Positions 1 through 5,862 of a stretch of DNA of 32,839 nucleotides are shown here, piece after piece. A program made the position numbers and the translations under genes. A model generated the notes under the pieces. It was not told where the DNA came from, ran no database searches, and saw only the letters and a program-made list of their open reading frames with translations. Within the stretch, counting starts at the first letter, position 1, and every line of letters begins with the position of its first letter. The stretch is from JBKJVQ01 sp046717125. GTDB lineage: Bacteria; Pseudomonadota; Alphaproteobacteria; Rhizobiales; Methyloligellaceae. Location of the stretch: positions 1 to 32,839 of the forward strand of contig JBKJVQ010000137.1 of the NCBI GenBank assembly GCA_046717125.1, given 5' to 3'.

Positions 1-633
1 CGTTTCGGCACGGCGGGTCTTGCCGGATCGGGCCGGCATTGGCGCGGGTCCGCCAAGCCGGTCGACATGCATGATGCGAAAGCCGATGCGCTGGCGCTGC
101 TCGCTGCGCTCGGCCTCGGCGCGAACGCGGTCCAGATCGCGGGCGAGGCCCCGGCCTGGTTCCATCCCGGGCGTTCCGCGACCATCCGGCAGGGGCCCAA
201 AACGGTGCTTGGCCATTTCGGCGCGCTGCATCCGGTGACGGCCGGAGCGCTCGGGCTCGATGGCCCGGTCACGGCGTTCGAAATCGATCTTGATGCCTTG
301 CCCCGGCAAAGGCGTGGGCGCTCAACGCGCCCGGCGCTCGATGCTGTGGACCTGCTTGCGCTCCGCCGCGACTTCGCGTTTCTCGTCGACCGCGACATTT
401 TGGCGGGCGACGTGATGCGGGCCGCGCAGGGCGCGGACAAAACTCTGATCGCAAGGGTCGACATTTTCGACCTGTTCGAGGGGAAGGGCGTGCCGGAGGG
501 CAAGAAGTCGCTTGGGCTGGAAGTCACGTTGCAGCCGCGTGACAGGACGCTGACGGATTCCGAGATCGAGGCGGTGTCGGCGAAGATCGTGGGCGCGGTG
601 CACAAGGCGACCGGTGCGGAGCTGCGCTCTTAA
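1..633 (+). CDS. pheT: Phenylalanyl-tRNA synthetase beta subunit, C-terminal part (5' end outside window)
   Basis: The reading frame is open from base 1 and ends at TAA 631-633, giving the last 210 residues. PheT pairs with PheS to charge tRNA-Phe in the cytoplasm. The last ~95 residues carry the anticodon-binding FDX-ACB domain, recognisable by RRDFAFLVDRD, DIFDLFEG and the terminal stretch with KKSLGLEVTLQPRDRTLTD. The part before it (HWRGSAKPVDMHDAKADA, then WFHPGRSA and LGHFGALHP) matches the end of the catalytic-like domain of beta subunits. An internal ATG at 67 is not a start, because homology runs upstream through it. A pheS gene would be expected further upstream. Identity is firm; only the N-terminal part is missing because of the window edge. 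Confidence 0.95.
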   Translation, partial: RFGTAGLAGSGRHWRGSAKPVDMHDAKADALALLAALGLGANAVQIAGEAPAWFHPGRSATIRQGPKTVLGHFGALHPVTAGALGLDGPVTAFEIDLDALPRQRRGRSTRPALDAVDLLALRRDFAFLVDRDILAGDVMRAAQGADKTLIARVDIFDLFEGKGVPEGKKSLGLEVTLQPRDRTLTDSEIEAVSAKIVGAVHKATGAELRS

Positions 634-670
634 ACTCGTCCTCTTCCAAAAATAGACAGTACACAAACAA

Positions 671-706
671 AAACTGCCGCTCGCCATGAGCGGCAAGCGG
701 CAGTTT
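671..706 (-). terminator. Intrinsic terminator, mainly for the reverse-strand small gene at 752-1012
   Basis: An 11-bp perfect inverted repeat (AAACTGCCGCT at 671-681 and its complement at 696-706) encloses a 14-nt loop. Read on the reverse strand it is followed by a T-rich tract (TTTTTGTTTG), the usual rho-independent layout. On the forward strand only three T residues end the stem, so it may stop pheT read-through weakly as well. Confidence 0.75.
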
Positions 707-751
707 CGCCGCGCAGGCCGGAAGGAGCCCGGCCGGCGCTAGGTCAAGCGC

Positions 752-1012
752 CTAGTGGCAGACCTTCACCTTCTTCTGGATGTACTTGTGTTTGTAGCAG
801 TAGCAATGTTCGTCGTAATACCGGATCTTCACGTCACGATACTCGAAGTGGCACTCGCGGTTGTAATGCCTCTTGCGGTAATGACGGCGATAGCCGTGAC
901 CGCCGTAACCTACGTCGTAGTAACCCGCTTCGGCGGGTGCCGAGGGAAGGGCCGTGAAGCCGGTCATCAACAGGCCGGCGGCAGCAAGCGAGAGCAGCGA
1001 AGTCTTCAACAT
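752..1012 (-). CDS. Small exported Tyr/His/Cys-rich protein of unknown function
   Basis: An 86-residue protein. The start ATG at 1012 is chosen because AGGAG lies 9 nt upstream; the longer open frame to 1054 has no such site. Residues 1-29 form a signal peptide (MLKTSL, hydrophobic core, then PAEA before the likely cleavage site). The mature part is short and unusual: Gly/Tyr/His/Arg-rich at first (GYGGHGYRRHYRKRHYNR), then a segment with four Cys and several His, ending in KKVKVCH. It is presumably periplasmic or surface-located. The Cys and His content would suit metal binding or disulphides, but that is inference. I do not recognise a named family. It stands alone between two reverse-strand units and has a strong terminator at 671-706. 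Confidence 0.72.
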   Translation of the reverse strand: MLKTSLLSLAAAGLLMTGFTALPSAPAEAGYYDVGYGGHGYRRHYRKRHYNRECHFEYRDVKIRYYDEHCYCYKHKYIQKKVKVCH

Positions 1013-1200
1013 GGAACTTTTCTCCTGTCGGTTTACTCCGGCCCTTGGGTCCACCCCGCACGGCCGTGATGCGCCTTTCTAGAATAGCGGCTCTGAACCG
1101 ATCCTGAGAGCAATATTCATTGGCCGTTCACGCGAACATTTTCCGTCGACGGAGGGCCAAAGACGCGATAAGGGAAAAATTCTGCTTGAAAGCCAAACTC

Positions 1201-2829
1201 TTAGGCAATCGCTTCGGTCGCCTCGCGACGCCGTCCGGCGCTTAACCCAATCCGCAAGATCATCGCCCGCTCGGCGAGCGCGGAGATCGTCAGCAACGGG
1301 TTGACGCCGATCGAGCGCGGAATCGCCGCTCCGTCGAGGACGTAAAGCCCCTCGTGCACACCGCCCTCGCCGTCGAAGACGCGGCCCGCATGATCGACGA
1401 CACCCTTGTCGGAATCGCGCCCCATCGGGCAACCGCCAAGCGGGTGGGCGGTCGCTGGTTTTGCGCCCGTCGCGGCCAGCGGATTCTTGATGTAGCGCGC
1501 GCCCTCTGCGTGAGCGATGTGCTGCAGTGCGGCGTCGACGCGCGCATACACGGGTTCGTCCTCGGCGCCCGGCCATTGCAGCGATGCGCGGCCGTTCTCC
1601 AGAACGATGCGACCTGCCGCATCGTCGTGGCTGACGACGAAATAGGTGCGCATCGTTGAGAGCGGTCCTTCGTATACGCCCTTGATCAGGCTCTGAGCGG
1701 CACCGAGAATCCGGCCGCCCGCCAGGAAAAATACCGGCAGCAGTGGTGCGAGCGCGGACGGCATGACGCCTTCCTGTACGATCATCGCCTCATGCAGCGG
1801 TCCCTCCTCCCAGCCAAGACGCGTCTGGCCCGAAACGCACGCGCCGATTTCGTCGCCTTCCCATTTCTTCGGATAGCCGACGCCGATCGCGTTGGCGCGC
1901 CGCGACCCGCCAAGAATGAAGGCGATGATGTCGCCATTGGCGGAGAAGCGCGTACCGAGTTCCGGCGACAGCTTCAGTCCGTCCTCGCGCGATCGCAGGA
2001 GAATTTCGGTCGAACCCAGCGCGCCCGCGCCGAGAATCACTTCGTCCGCCTCGACCGTATGCAGATCATCTTCTCTGCTGCCCGTCGGCGTGAACAGGAT
2101 GCGCCAGCAGCGCTCCGCCTTCTCGACATAGCTCACCGAAAGTTCGGTGAAAATCTCCGCGCCTTGTGCGGCGGCGAGCGGCAGATAGGTCAGCGGCAGC
2201 GTGTTCTTCGATCCAACATTGCAGCCCGAACAGCAGTCGCCGCAGCGGATGCAGGCGGGCTGAAACACGCCCGCCGGATTGATCTGATCCTCGAAACTCA
2301 CGACGACCGGGGCGGCTTCCGGCGGCTGCTGCAGCGCGCATGTCGCGGCCGCGAGCGCCTTGAACTTGGTCATTTCCGCGGCGCGCTCATCCCGCGCTGG
2401 ACGCAGCAAGGCGCGCGCGCGGGCGAAGCCTTCATCCAGCAATCCGTCCGTTGCGATCTCCTCCGGCCATGCGCGGTCGGCAAACACCCGGGCGTCGGGC
2501 CGGAGCGCGACGCCTGCGTTGACGAGGCTGCCCCCGCCGAGGCCGCACCCGACAAGCACGTGCATGTCCCGCCCCATCCGGAAATCGAACAGCGCGGCCG
2601 GATCGCCCGCCGATAGCTTGGCCCCGCGCGTCTGCAGAGCGCGCTTCATGTCTGGCAGGCGGCTCGGAAACGATCCGGTCGGGATCTCGCGGCCGCGCTC
2701 GATGACGCATACGGACTTCCCCGCCGCGGACAGCCGCGCCGCCGCGATCGAGCCGCCGTAGCCCGAGCCAATGACGACCACGTCATAGCGGCGGCGCATC
2801 TCGGCGCGTGGTTTACTCAGGCTCTGCAT
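1201..2829 (-). CDS. GMC-family FAD-dependent oxidoreductase (cholesterol-oxidase-like)
   Basis: A 542-residue flavoprotein. The N-terminus has the dinucleotide-binding fold (VVVIGSGYGGSIAAARL, residues 17-33), followed by GCGLGGGSLVNAG (about 95-107), which contacts FAD in the GMC family. The C-terminal GMC domain is clear in HPLGGCPMG and in LDGAAIPRSIGVNPLLTIS. Family members oxidise alcohols, sterols or sugars, passing electrons to oxygen or another acceptor; the substrate cannot be read here. A five-Cys cluster (CIRCGDCCSGC, residues 193-203) is typical of the cholesterol-oxidase-like branch. ATG 2829 is preferred; an in-frame GTG at 2889 would add 20 unconserved-looking residues and an ATG at 2799 would remove 10. 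No good ribosome-binding site marks any of them. It is divergent from msrA, 143 bp away. No signal peptide is seen, so it is probably cytoplasmic. Confidence 0.85.
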   Translation of the reverse strand: MQSLSKPRAEMRRRYDVVVIGSGYGGSIAAARLSAAGKSVCVIERGREIPTGSFPSRLPDMKRALQTRGAKLSAGDPAALFDFRMGRDMHVLVGCGLGGGSLVNAGVALRPDARVFADRAWPEEIATDGLLDEGFARARALLRPARDERAAEMTKFKALAAATCALQQPPEAAPVVVSFEDQINPAGVFQPACIRCGDCCSGCNVGSKNTLPLTYLPLAAAQGAEIFTELSVSYVEKAERCWRILFTPTGSREDDLHTVEADEVILGAGALGSTEILLRSREDGLKLSPELGTRFSANGDIIAFILGGSRRANAIGVGYPKKWEGDEIGACVSGQTRLGWEEGPLHEAMIVQEGVMPSALAPLLPVFFLAGGRILGAAQSLIKGVYEGPLSTMRTYFVVSHDDAAGRIVLENGRASLQWPGAEDEPVYARVDAALQHIAHAEGARYIKNPLAATGAKPATAHPLGGCPMGRDSDKGVVDHAGRVFDGEGGVHEGLYVLDGAAIPRSIGVNPLLTISALAERAMILRIGLSAGRRREATEAIA

Positions 2830-2972
2830 GGCCGCGAAGCTAGAAGCGCGAGCAGCGATCGGCAAGCATCCCCTGCCGAACGCTGCCACAACACACTAGC
2901 GATCACGGGCTCCTGAATTCTGCGCACGCATCCGGCGTGGCATGACCCGTAATTCAACACAGGATCCGAACC

Positions 2973-3587
2973 ATGTCGCCCAGACGCATCACCACGCTAT
3001 TCGCCACGCTCCTCGCCCTAGCTGTTGCCGTGAGTACCAGCGGCGGATCGCAAGCCGAGCCAAAGCTCGACACGGCGATTTTCGCGGGCGGGTGCTTCTG
3101 GTGCGTGGAGGAGGCACTCGAGAAGGTGAAGGGCGTGACGGAGGTCGCGTCAGGCTATACGGGCGGCGAGGTCCCCAACCCGACATACAGCCAGGTTGGC
3201 TCCAACAAGACCGGACATTACGAGGCTGTCCGTGTGCACTACGATCCAGCCCAGGTCACTTACGCGCAGCTGCTCGACATTTTCTGGCGCAATGTCGATC
3301 CGTTCGATGCGGAGGGTCAGTTCTGCGACAAGGGCGCGTCCTATCGCGCGGCGATCTTCGCGACGGAGGGACAGCGGGGAGCAGCGGAGAAGTCGAAGGA
3401 AGAGGTCGAAGGCGAACTCAGGAAGGATGTCGTGACCGAGATCCTGCCGGCCAAGCCGTTTTATCCGGCGGAGGATTATCACCAGAACTACTACAAGACT
3501 AACGCATTGAAATATAAGTATTATAAATGGTCCTGCGGCCGCGCCCAGCAGCTTGAGGAGATTTGGGGCCCGACGAAATCGTCGTGA
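2973..3587 (+). CDS. msrA: Peptide-methionine (S)-S-oxide reductase, exported form
   Basis: A 204-residue protein that reduces the S epimer of methionine sulfoxide. The active-site motif GCFWC is at residues 40-44 with catalytic Cys41. Further family marks are GYTGGEVPNPTYSQV, GHYEAVRVHYDP, FWRNVDPFD and PAEDYHQNYY, and C188 near the end (WSCGR) may resolve the disulphide. Unlike cytoplasmic MsrA it starts with a basic, then hydrophobic stretch (SPRRITTLFATLLALAVAV) ending near residue 28, so it is probably exported and repairs periplasmic proteins. AGGA lies 9 nt before ATG 2973. It is divergent from the GMC oxidoreductase and convergent with the TVP38 gene. A periplasmic enzyme needs an electron donor; none is encoded nearby. 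Confidence 0.94.
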   Translation: MSPRRITTLFATLLALAVAVSTSGGSQAEPKLDTAIFAGGCFWCVEEALEKVKGVTEVASGYTGGEVPNPTYSQVGSNKTGHYEAVRVHYDPAQVTYAQLLDIFWRNVDPFDAEGQFCDKGASYRAAIFATEGQRGAAEKSKEEVEGELRKDVVTEILPAKPFYPAEDYHQNYYKTNALKYKYYKWSCGRAQQLEEIWGPTKSS

Positions 3588-3646
3588 AGCTGCGCGCATT
3601 TGGCGCCAGCCACGCAACCGGTGTCGTGCCCTAACTTCTTCCGGGC

Positions 3647-3720
3647 ATCCATAGTCACGGTTGTCGTTGCCTGAGACGAAACGTGCGGTGTATGGATCGC
3701 CGGGGACGGCAATGACACAA
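3647..3720. repeat. Possible degenerate intergenic palindromic repeat
   Basis: In the 155-bp gap between convergent msrA and the TVP38 gene, ATCCATA (3647-3653) is matched by TATGGAT (3691-3697), and TTGTCGTTGCC at 3661 roughly complements GGCAATGACACAA ending at 3720. The GGATCGCCGGGGACGG flavour resembles the dispersed palindromic repeats common between alphaproteobacterial genes, but this copy is worn and could be chance. Confidence 0.25.
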
Positions 3721-3742
3721 TTGGATTATCCCGGCCCGGTTC

Positions 3743-4429
3743 TCAGTCCTTGCCCACCCCCGCCGCCGCCAGCTTCGCGCGCGCCTTCCTTGTCACGATG
3801 ACTGTGACTACAATGGTCGCGACGATGCCGACGCCGAGCAAGACCCAAAACGGCCAGCCATATTCCTTGTCGCCCGCCGCTTGCCCCGCCGCGCCCAGCA
3901 GCACATAGGCCGTCGCGCCCGGAATGATGCCGACGAGCGTTGCGGCGACATAGGGCCAGAAGCCGACGCCGGTGACGCCGAAAACATAATTTTGGAGATT
4001 GAAGGGAACGAGCGGGCTAAGGCGCATTAGCAGGACGATCTTGCCGCCTTCCTCGGCGATTGCGCGTTCCACCGCCTTGAGCGTCGGGCGGCCCTCGACC
4101 ATGCGCTCGACCGCGCCCCGCGCGAGATAGCGCGCGATCAGGAAGGCAGCGGTTGCGCCAAGCGTCGCCGCGACAATGACCAGCGGCAAAGCCCAGAGGC
4201 CGAAAGCGAGCGCGGCAGCGATCGTCAGGGCAAGGCCCGGCGCGAGCAGCACCGTGCCAAGCACGTAGACCGCGCCGAACAGGAGATAGCCCCAGAGACC
4301 GAGGCTGGTCACGAAGCTTTGAAAACGATTCAGCCAGTCCTCGACGGGGAGCAGCGCCCAGGCGGCAATCAGGGCGACGAGTCCCAACGCGGCCAATATG
4401 AGCACGCGGGATTTTGCCTTATCCGTCAT
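3743..4429 (-). CDS. TVP38/TMEM64 (VTT domain, DedA-like) integral membrane protein
   Basis: A 228-residue inner-membrane protein with about five to six hydrophobic segments. The VTT domain is marked by LAPGLALTIAAALAFG, then ATAAFLIARYLAR, then the conserved block RLSPLVPFNLQNYVFG followed by VGIIPG. Members of the wider DedA/VTT superfamily are linked to lipid flipping and membrane homeostasis, though the bacterial TVP38 branch is mostly uncharacterised. ATG 4429 is chosen because GGGAG lies about 10 nt upstream and the N-terminus MTDKAKSR leads directly into the first membrane helix; an upstream in-frame start at 4513 would add 28 residues that look non-coding. The protein ends in a Lys-rich cytoplasmic tail. 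Confidence 0.88.
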   Translation of the reverse strand: MTDKAKSRVLILAALGLVALIAAWALLPVEDWLNRFQSFVTSLGLWGYLLFGAVYVLGTVLLAPGLALTIAAALAFGLWALPLVIVAATLGATAAFLIARYLARGAVERMVEGRPTLKAVERAIAEEGGKIVLLMRLSPLVPFNLQNYVFGVTGVGFWPYVAATLVGIIPGATAYVLLGAAGQAAGDKEYGWPFWVLLGVGIVATIVVTVIVTRKARAKLAAAGVGKD

Positions 4430-4555
4430 CCCCTGCGCTCCCTGGTTTGGAGGCCCTGCGCCCCGTTGTTGGCGGGCTGAACCTGTGTGAGCGAAGATGC
4501 TGGCGGAAGACACGATCGCGCGGATGACGCGACTGTGATGGCGACAATCCGGTCA

Positions 4556-4587
4556 ACAAAAAAAGGCAGGCCCGGAGGCCTGCCTTT
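4556..4587 (-). terminator. Strong intrinsic terminator of the basic exported protein gene
   Basis: An 11-bp perfect stem (4562-4572 and 4577-4587) with a 4-nt loop. On the reverse strand it is followed by a run of seven T (4558-4564, partly inside the stem). It lies 21 bp past the stop of the gene at 4609-4884, between that gene and the TVP38 gene, so the two are separate transcripts. Confidence 0.88.
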
Positions 4588-4608
4588 CATAGCATTCTTG
4601 CGACAATG

Positions 4609-4884
4609 CTAAGCCTTCTTGGCCCGCATGCGCGAGAACCAGCCCATCCGATTGCCCTTGCGAGCAGCGCGCTTCTCGGCACGCTGTGCTTTGCGCTCGG
4701 CCCGCTTCTCGCGCCAGCTCGACATCCAGCCGCCGCCGCCTTTACGCGCCTTCCAGCCCATGACCTTCGAATGATGGCCACGATCCTTCTTCCAGCACGC
4801 CTCGGCGGAACTGGGAGTAACGGTCGCCGCGCCGCCGAACAGAAAGGCCGCAGCCGCGATCGCCAAAAATGTTTTCTTAACCAT
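4609..4884 (-). CDS. Small, highly basic exported protein of unknown function
   Basis: A 91-residue protein. ATG 4884 is set by CCGGAG 7 nt upstream. Residues 1-29 are a signal peptide (MVKKTFLAIAAAAFLFGG, then PSSAEA). The mature ~62 residues are rich in Lys, Arg and Trp: KKDRGHHSK, then a GGGGW turn, then a helix-like repeat of charged triplets (REKRAERKAQRAEKRAARK), ending MGWFSRMRAKKA. I recognise no named family. The charge would suit binding to anionic lipid, LPS, peptidoglycan or nucleic acid, which is inference. It has its own terminator and an EcfG-type promoter match (4933-4958), so it is probably a general-stress gene. It is divergent from the duplicated small-protein genes. Confidence 0.8.
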   Translation of the reverse strand: MVKKTFLAIAAAAFLFGGAATVTPSSAEACWKKDRGHHSKVMGWKARKGGGGWMSSWREKRAERKAQRAEKRAARKGNRMGWFSRMRAKKA

Positions 4885-4932
4885 TAGGTTACTCCGGTTG
4901 CTTTGAGAGATAGGCCACAAACATCCGCACAA

Positions 4933-4958
4933 AACGTCTTTTGTAAGGAGTCCGTTCC
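4933..4958 (-). promoter_or_regulatory. EcfG-type (general stress sigma) promoter for the basic exported protein
   Basis: Read on the reverse strand, GGAAC (4958-4954), a 17-nt spacer and CGTT (4936-4933) fit the alphaproteobacterial EcfG consensus GGAAC-N16/18-CGTT. The -10 element ends 48 nt before ATG 4884, leaving a normal leader. EcfG is the sigma factor released by the PhyR/NepR switch in this class; neither gene lies in the window. Confidence 0.6.
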
Positions 4959-5006
4959 GCAGGAATTTTGGCGGGATCGGTTTGCGTCTTAGGACGTTGC
5001 CTATGG

Positions 5007-5043
5007 GAGCGCTTCGCTCGAACGACAACAACAAGGGAGAGAA
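5007..5043 (+). repeat. Duplicated leader/RBS segment, copy 1
   Basis: The 37 bp before the first small gene (GAGCG, a 3-nt turn, CGCTC, then AACGAC and AAGGGAGAGAA) recur with few changes at 5430-5465 before the second gene. The shared strong AGGGAGAG ribosome-binding site fixes both starts. Confidence 0.75.
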
Positions 5044-5046
5044 ACC

Positions 5047-5325
5047 ATGCCGAAGAAGATGTTTGCGGCGGCGGCCATAATCGCCTTGACTGTCGGTGCG
5101 ACGCCCACGATTGCGCAGGATGCCGCGCCGGCCGACAAGGCGGCCTGCACGCCATCGGATATTGCGCTGATGAAGAGCAAGGCTGCCCCGATGGCAGAGG
5201 GCGACAAGAAGAGCAAGGCCATGTCCGATCTGGTGCGTGCCGAGACTGCTTGGCAGGCGCGGGATCGCGCAACCTGCACCAGCCATATCCGCTCCGCAGA
5301 AGCCGCGATGGCGCCTGCGAAGTAA
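5047..5325 (+). CDS. Small exported protein, copy 1 of a tandem duplication
   Basis: A 92-residue protein with a signal peptide (MPKKMFAAAAIIALTVGATPTIAQ, cut after about residue 23). ATG 5047 follows AGGGAGAGAAACC. The mature part begins acidic/Ala-rich and has one conserved core, SKAAPMAEGD followed by KSKAMSDL, and ends AAMAPAK. It keeps two Cys at the same places as its paralogue (residues 34 and 77), which could form a disulphide. From that first Cys to the end the two proteins align without gaps with 37 of 59 identical residues. No named family is recognised; a helical periplasmic protein is the most that can be said. A hairpin terminator follows at 5337-5369. Confidence 0.8.
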   Translation: MPKKMFAAAAIIALTVGATPTIAQDAAPADKAACTPSDIALMKSKAAPMAEGDKKSKAMSDLVRAETAWQARDRATCTSHIRSAEAAMAPAK

Positions 5326-5336
5326 TTCGCCGACCC

Positions 5337-5369
5337 GTAGGGATCGGCCAGCAAGCCGGTCCCTACTTT
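5337..5369 (+). terminator. Intrinsic terminator after small-protein copy 1
   Basis: A 12-bp stem with one G-U pair (GTAGGGATCGGC at 5337-5348 against 5355-5366), a 6-nt loop and a short T run. It lies 11 bp past the stop at 5325, so copy 2 probably has its own promoter. Confidence 0.65.
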
Positions 5370-5429
5370 CTGGTGATGAATAGCGAGCTCCGCCTTGCGT
5401 GGAGCAGGCTTCCCAAATGTTGGTTTCCT

Positions 5430-5465
5430 GAGCGTTTCGCTAAACCGAACGACCAAGGGAGAGAA
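5430..5465 (+). repeat. Duplicated leader/RBS segment, copy 2
   Basis: GAGCGTTTCGCTA, then CGAACGACCAAGGGAGAGAA, matches copy 1 at 5007-5043 apart from a few substitutions and short indels. The duplication therefore covered the 5' untranslated region as well as the coding sequence. Confidence 0.75.
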
Positions 5466-5468
5466 GAT

Positions 5469-5753
5469 ATGAGGTACAGCGCAGTCACCCTGGTGACCAC
5501 GGCAATCCTCGCCATGGGTATCGCAGCGACGCCCGTCTTGGGGCAGGACGACAAAGCGGCCGATCCACCGAAATGCACCGAGGACGACATCAAGCTGATG
5601 CAGAGTAAGGCCGCCCCGATGGCCGAGGGCGACGCAAAGAGCAAGGCGATGTCCGAGCTGATGCGCGCCGAGAAGGCTCTAGCGGCGAAGGACATGGAAG
5701 CCTGCGCCGCGGCGATGGCGGGAGCCACGAAGGCAATGGCGCCTGCCAAATAG
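5469..5753 (+). CDS. Small exported protein, copy 2 of a tandem duplication
   Basis: A 94-residue paralogue of the gene at 5047-5325. ATG 5469 follows AGGGAGAGAAGAT. The signal peptide is MRYSAVTLVTTAILAMG, cut near VLGQ. The mature protein shares the core SKAAPMAEGD, KSKAMSEL and the tail KAMAPAK with copy 1, and keeps both Cys (residues 36 and 79). The C-terminal third is more Ala-rich than in copy 1 (AAAMAGATKAMAPAK). The signal peptides have diverged much more than the mature core, which points to constraint on the core. Function is unknown; it is presumably periplasmic. A terminator follows at 5765-5799. Confidence 0.8.
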   Translation: MRYSAVTLVTTAILAMGIAATPVLGQDDKAADPPKCTEDDIKLMQSKAAPMAEGDAKSKAMSELMRAEKALAAKDMEACAAAMAGATKAMAPAK

Positions 5754-5764
5754 CATCCGCTTGG

Positions 5765-5799
5765 ACCGGGGCCGGAGCTTGCTTTGGCCCCGGTTATTT
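5765..5799 (+). terminator. Intrinsic terminator after small-protein copy 2
   Basis: A 9-bp GC-rich stem (ACCGGGGCC at 5765-5773 with its complement at 5786-5794) and a 12-nt loop are followed by TATTT. It begins 12 bp after the stop at 5753 and separates this unit from lepA. Confidence 0.7.
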
Positions 5800-5862
5800 G
5801 GTGTGCTCTTGAACCTCATCGGCGCTGTTTGACGACAGCCATTCCCCTGCTACAAGCCCGGC

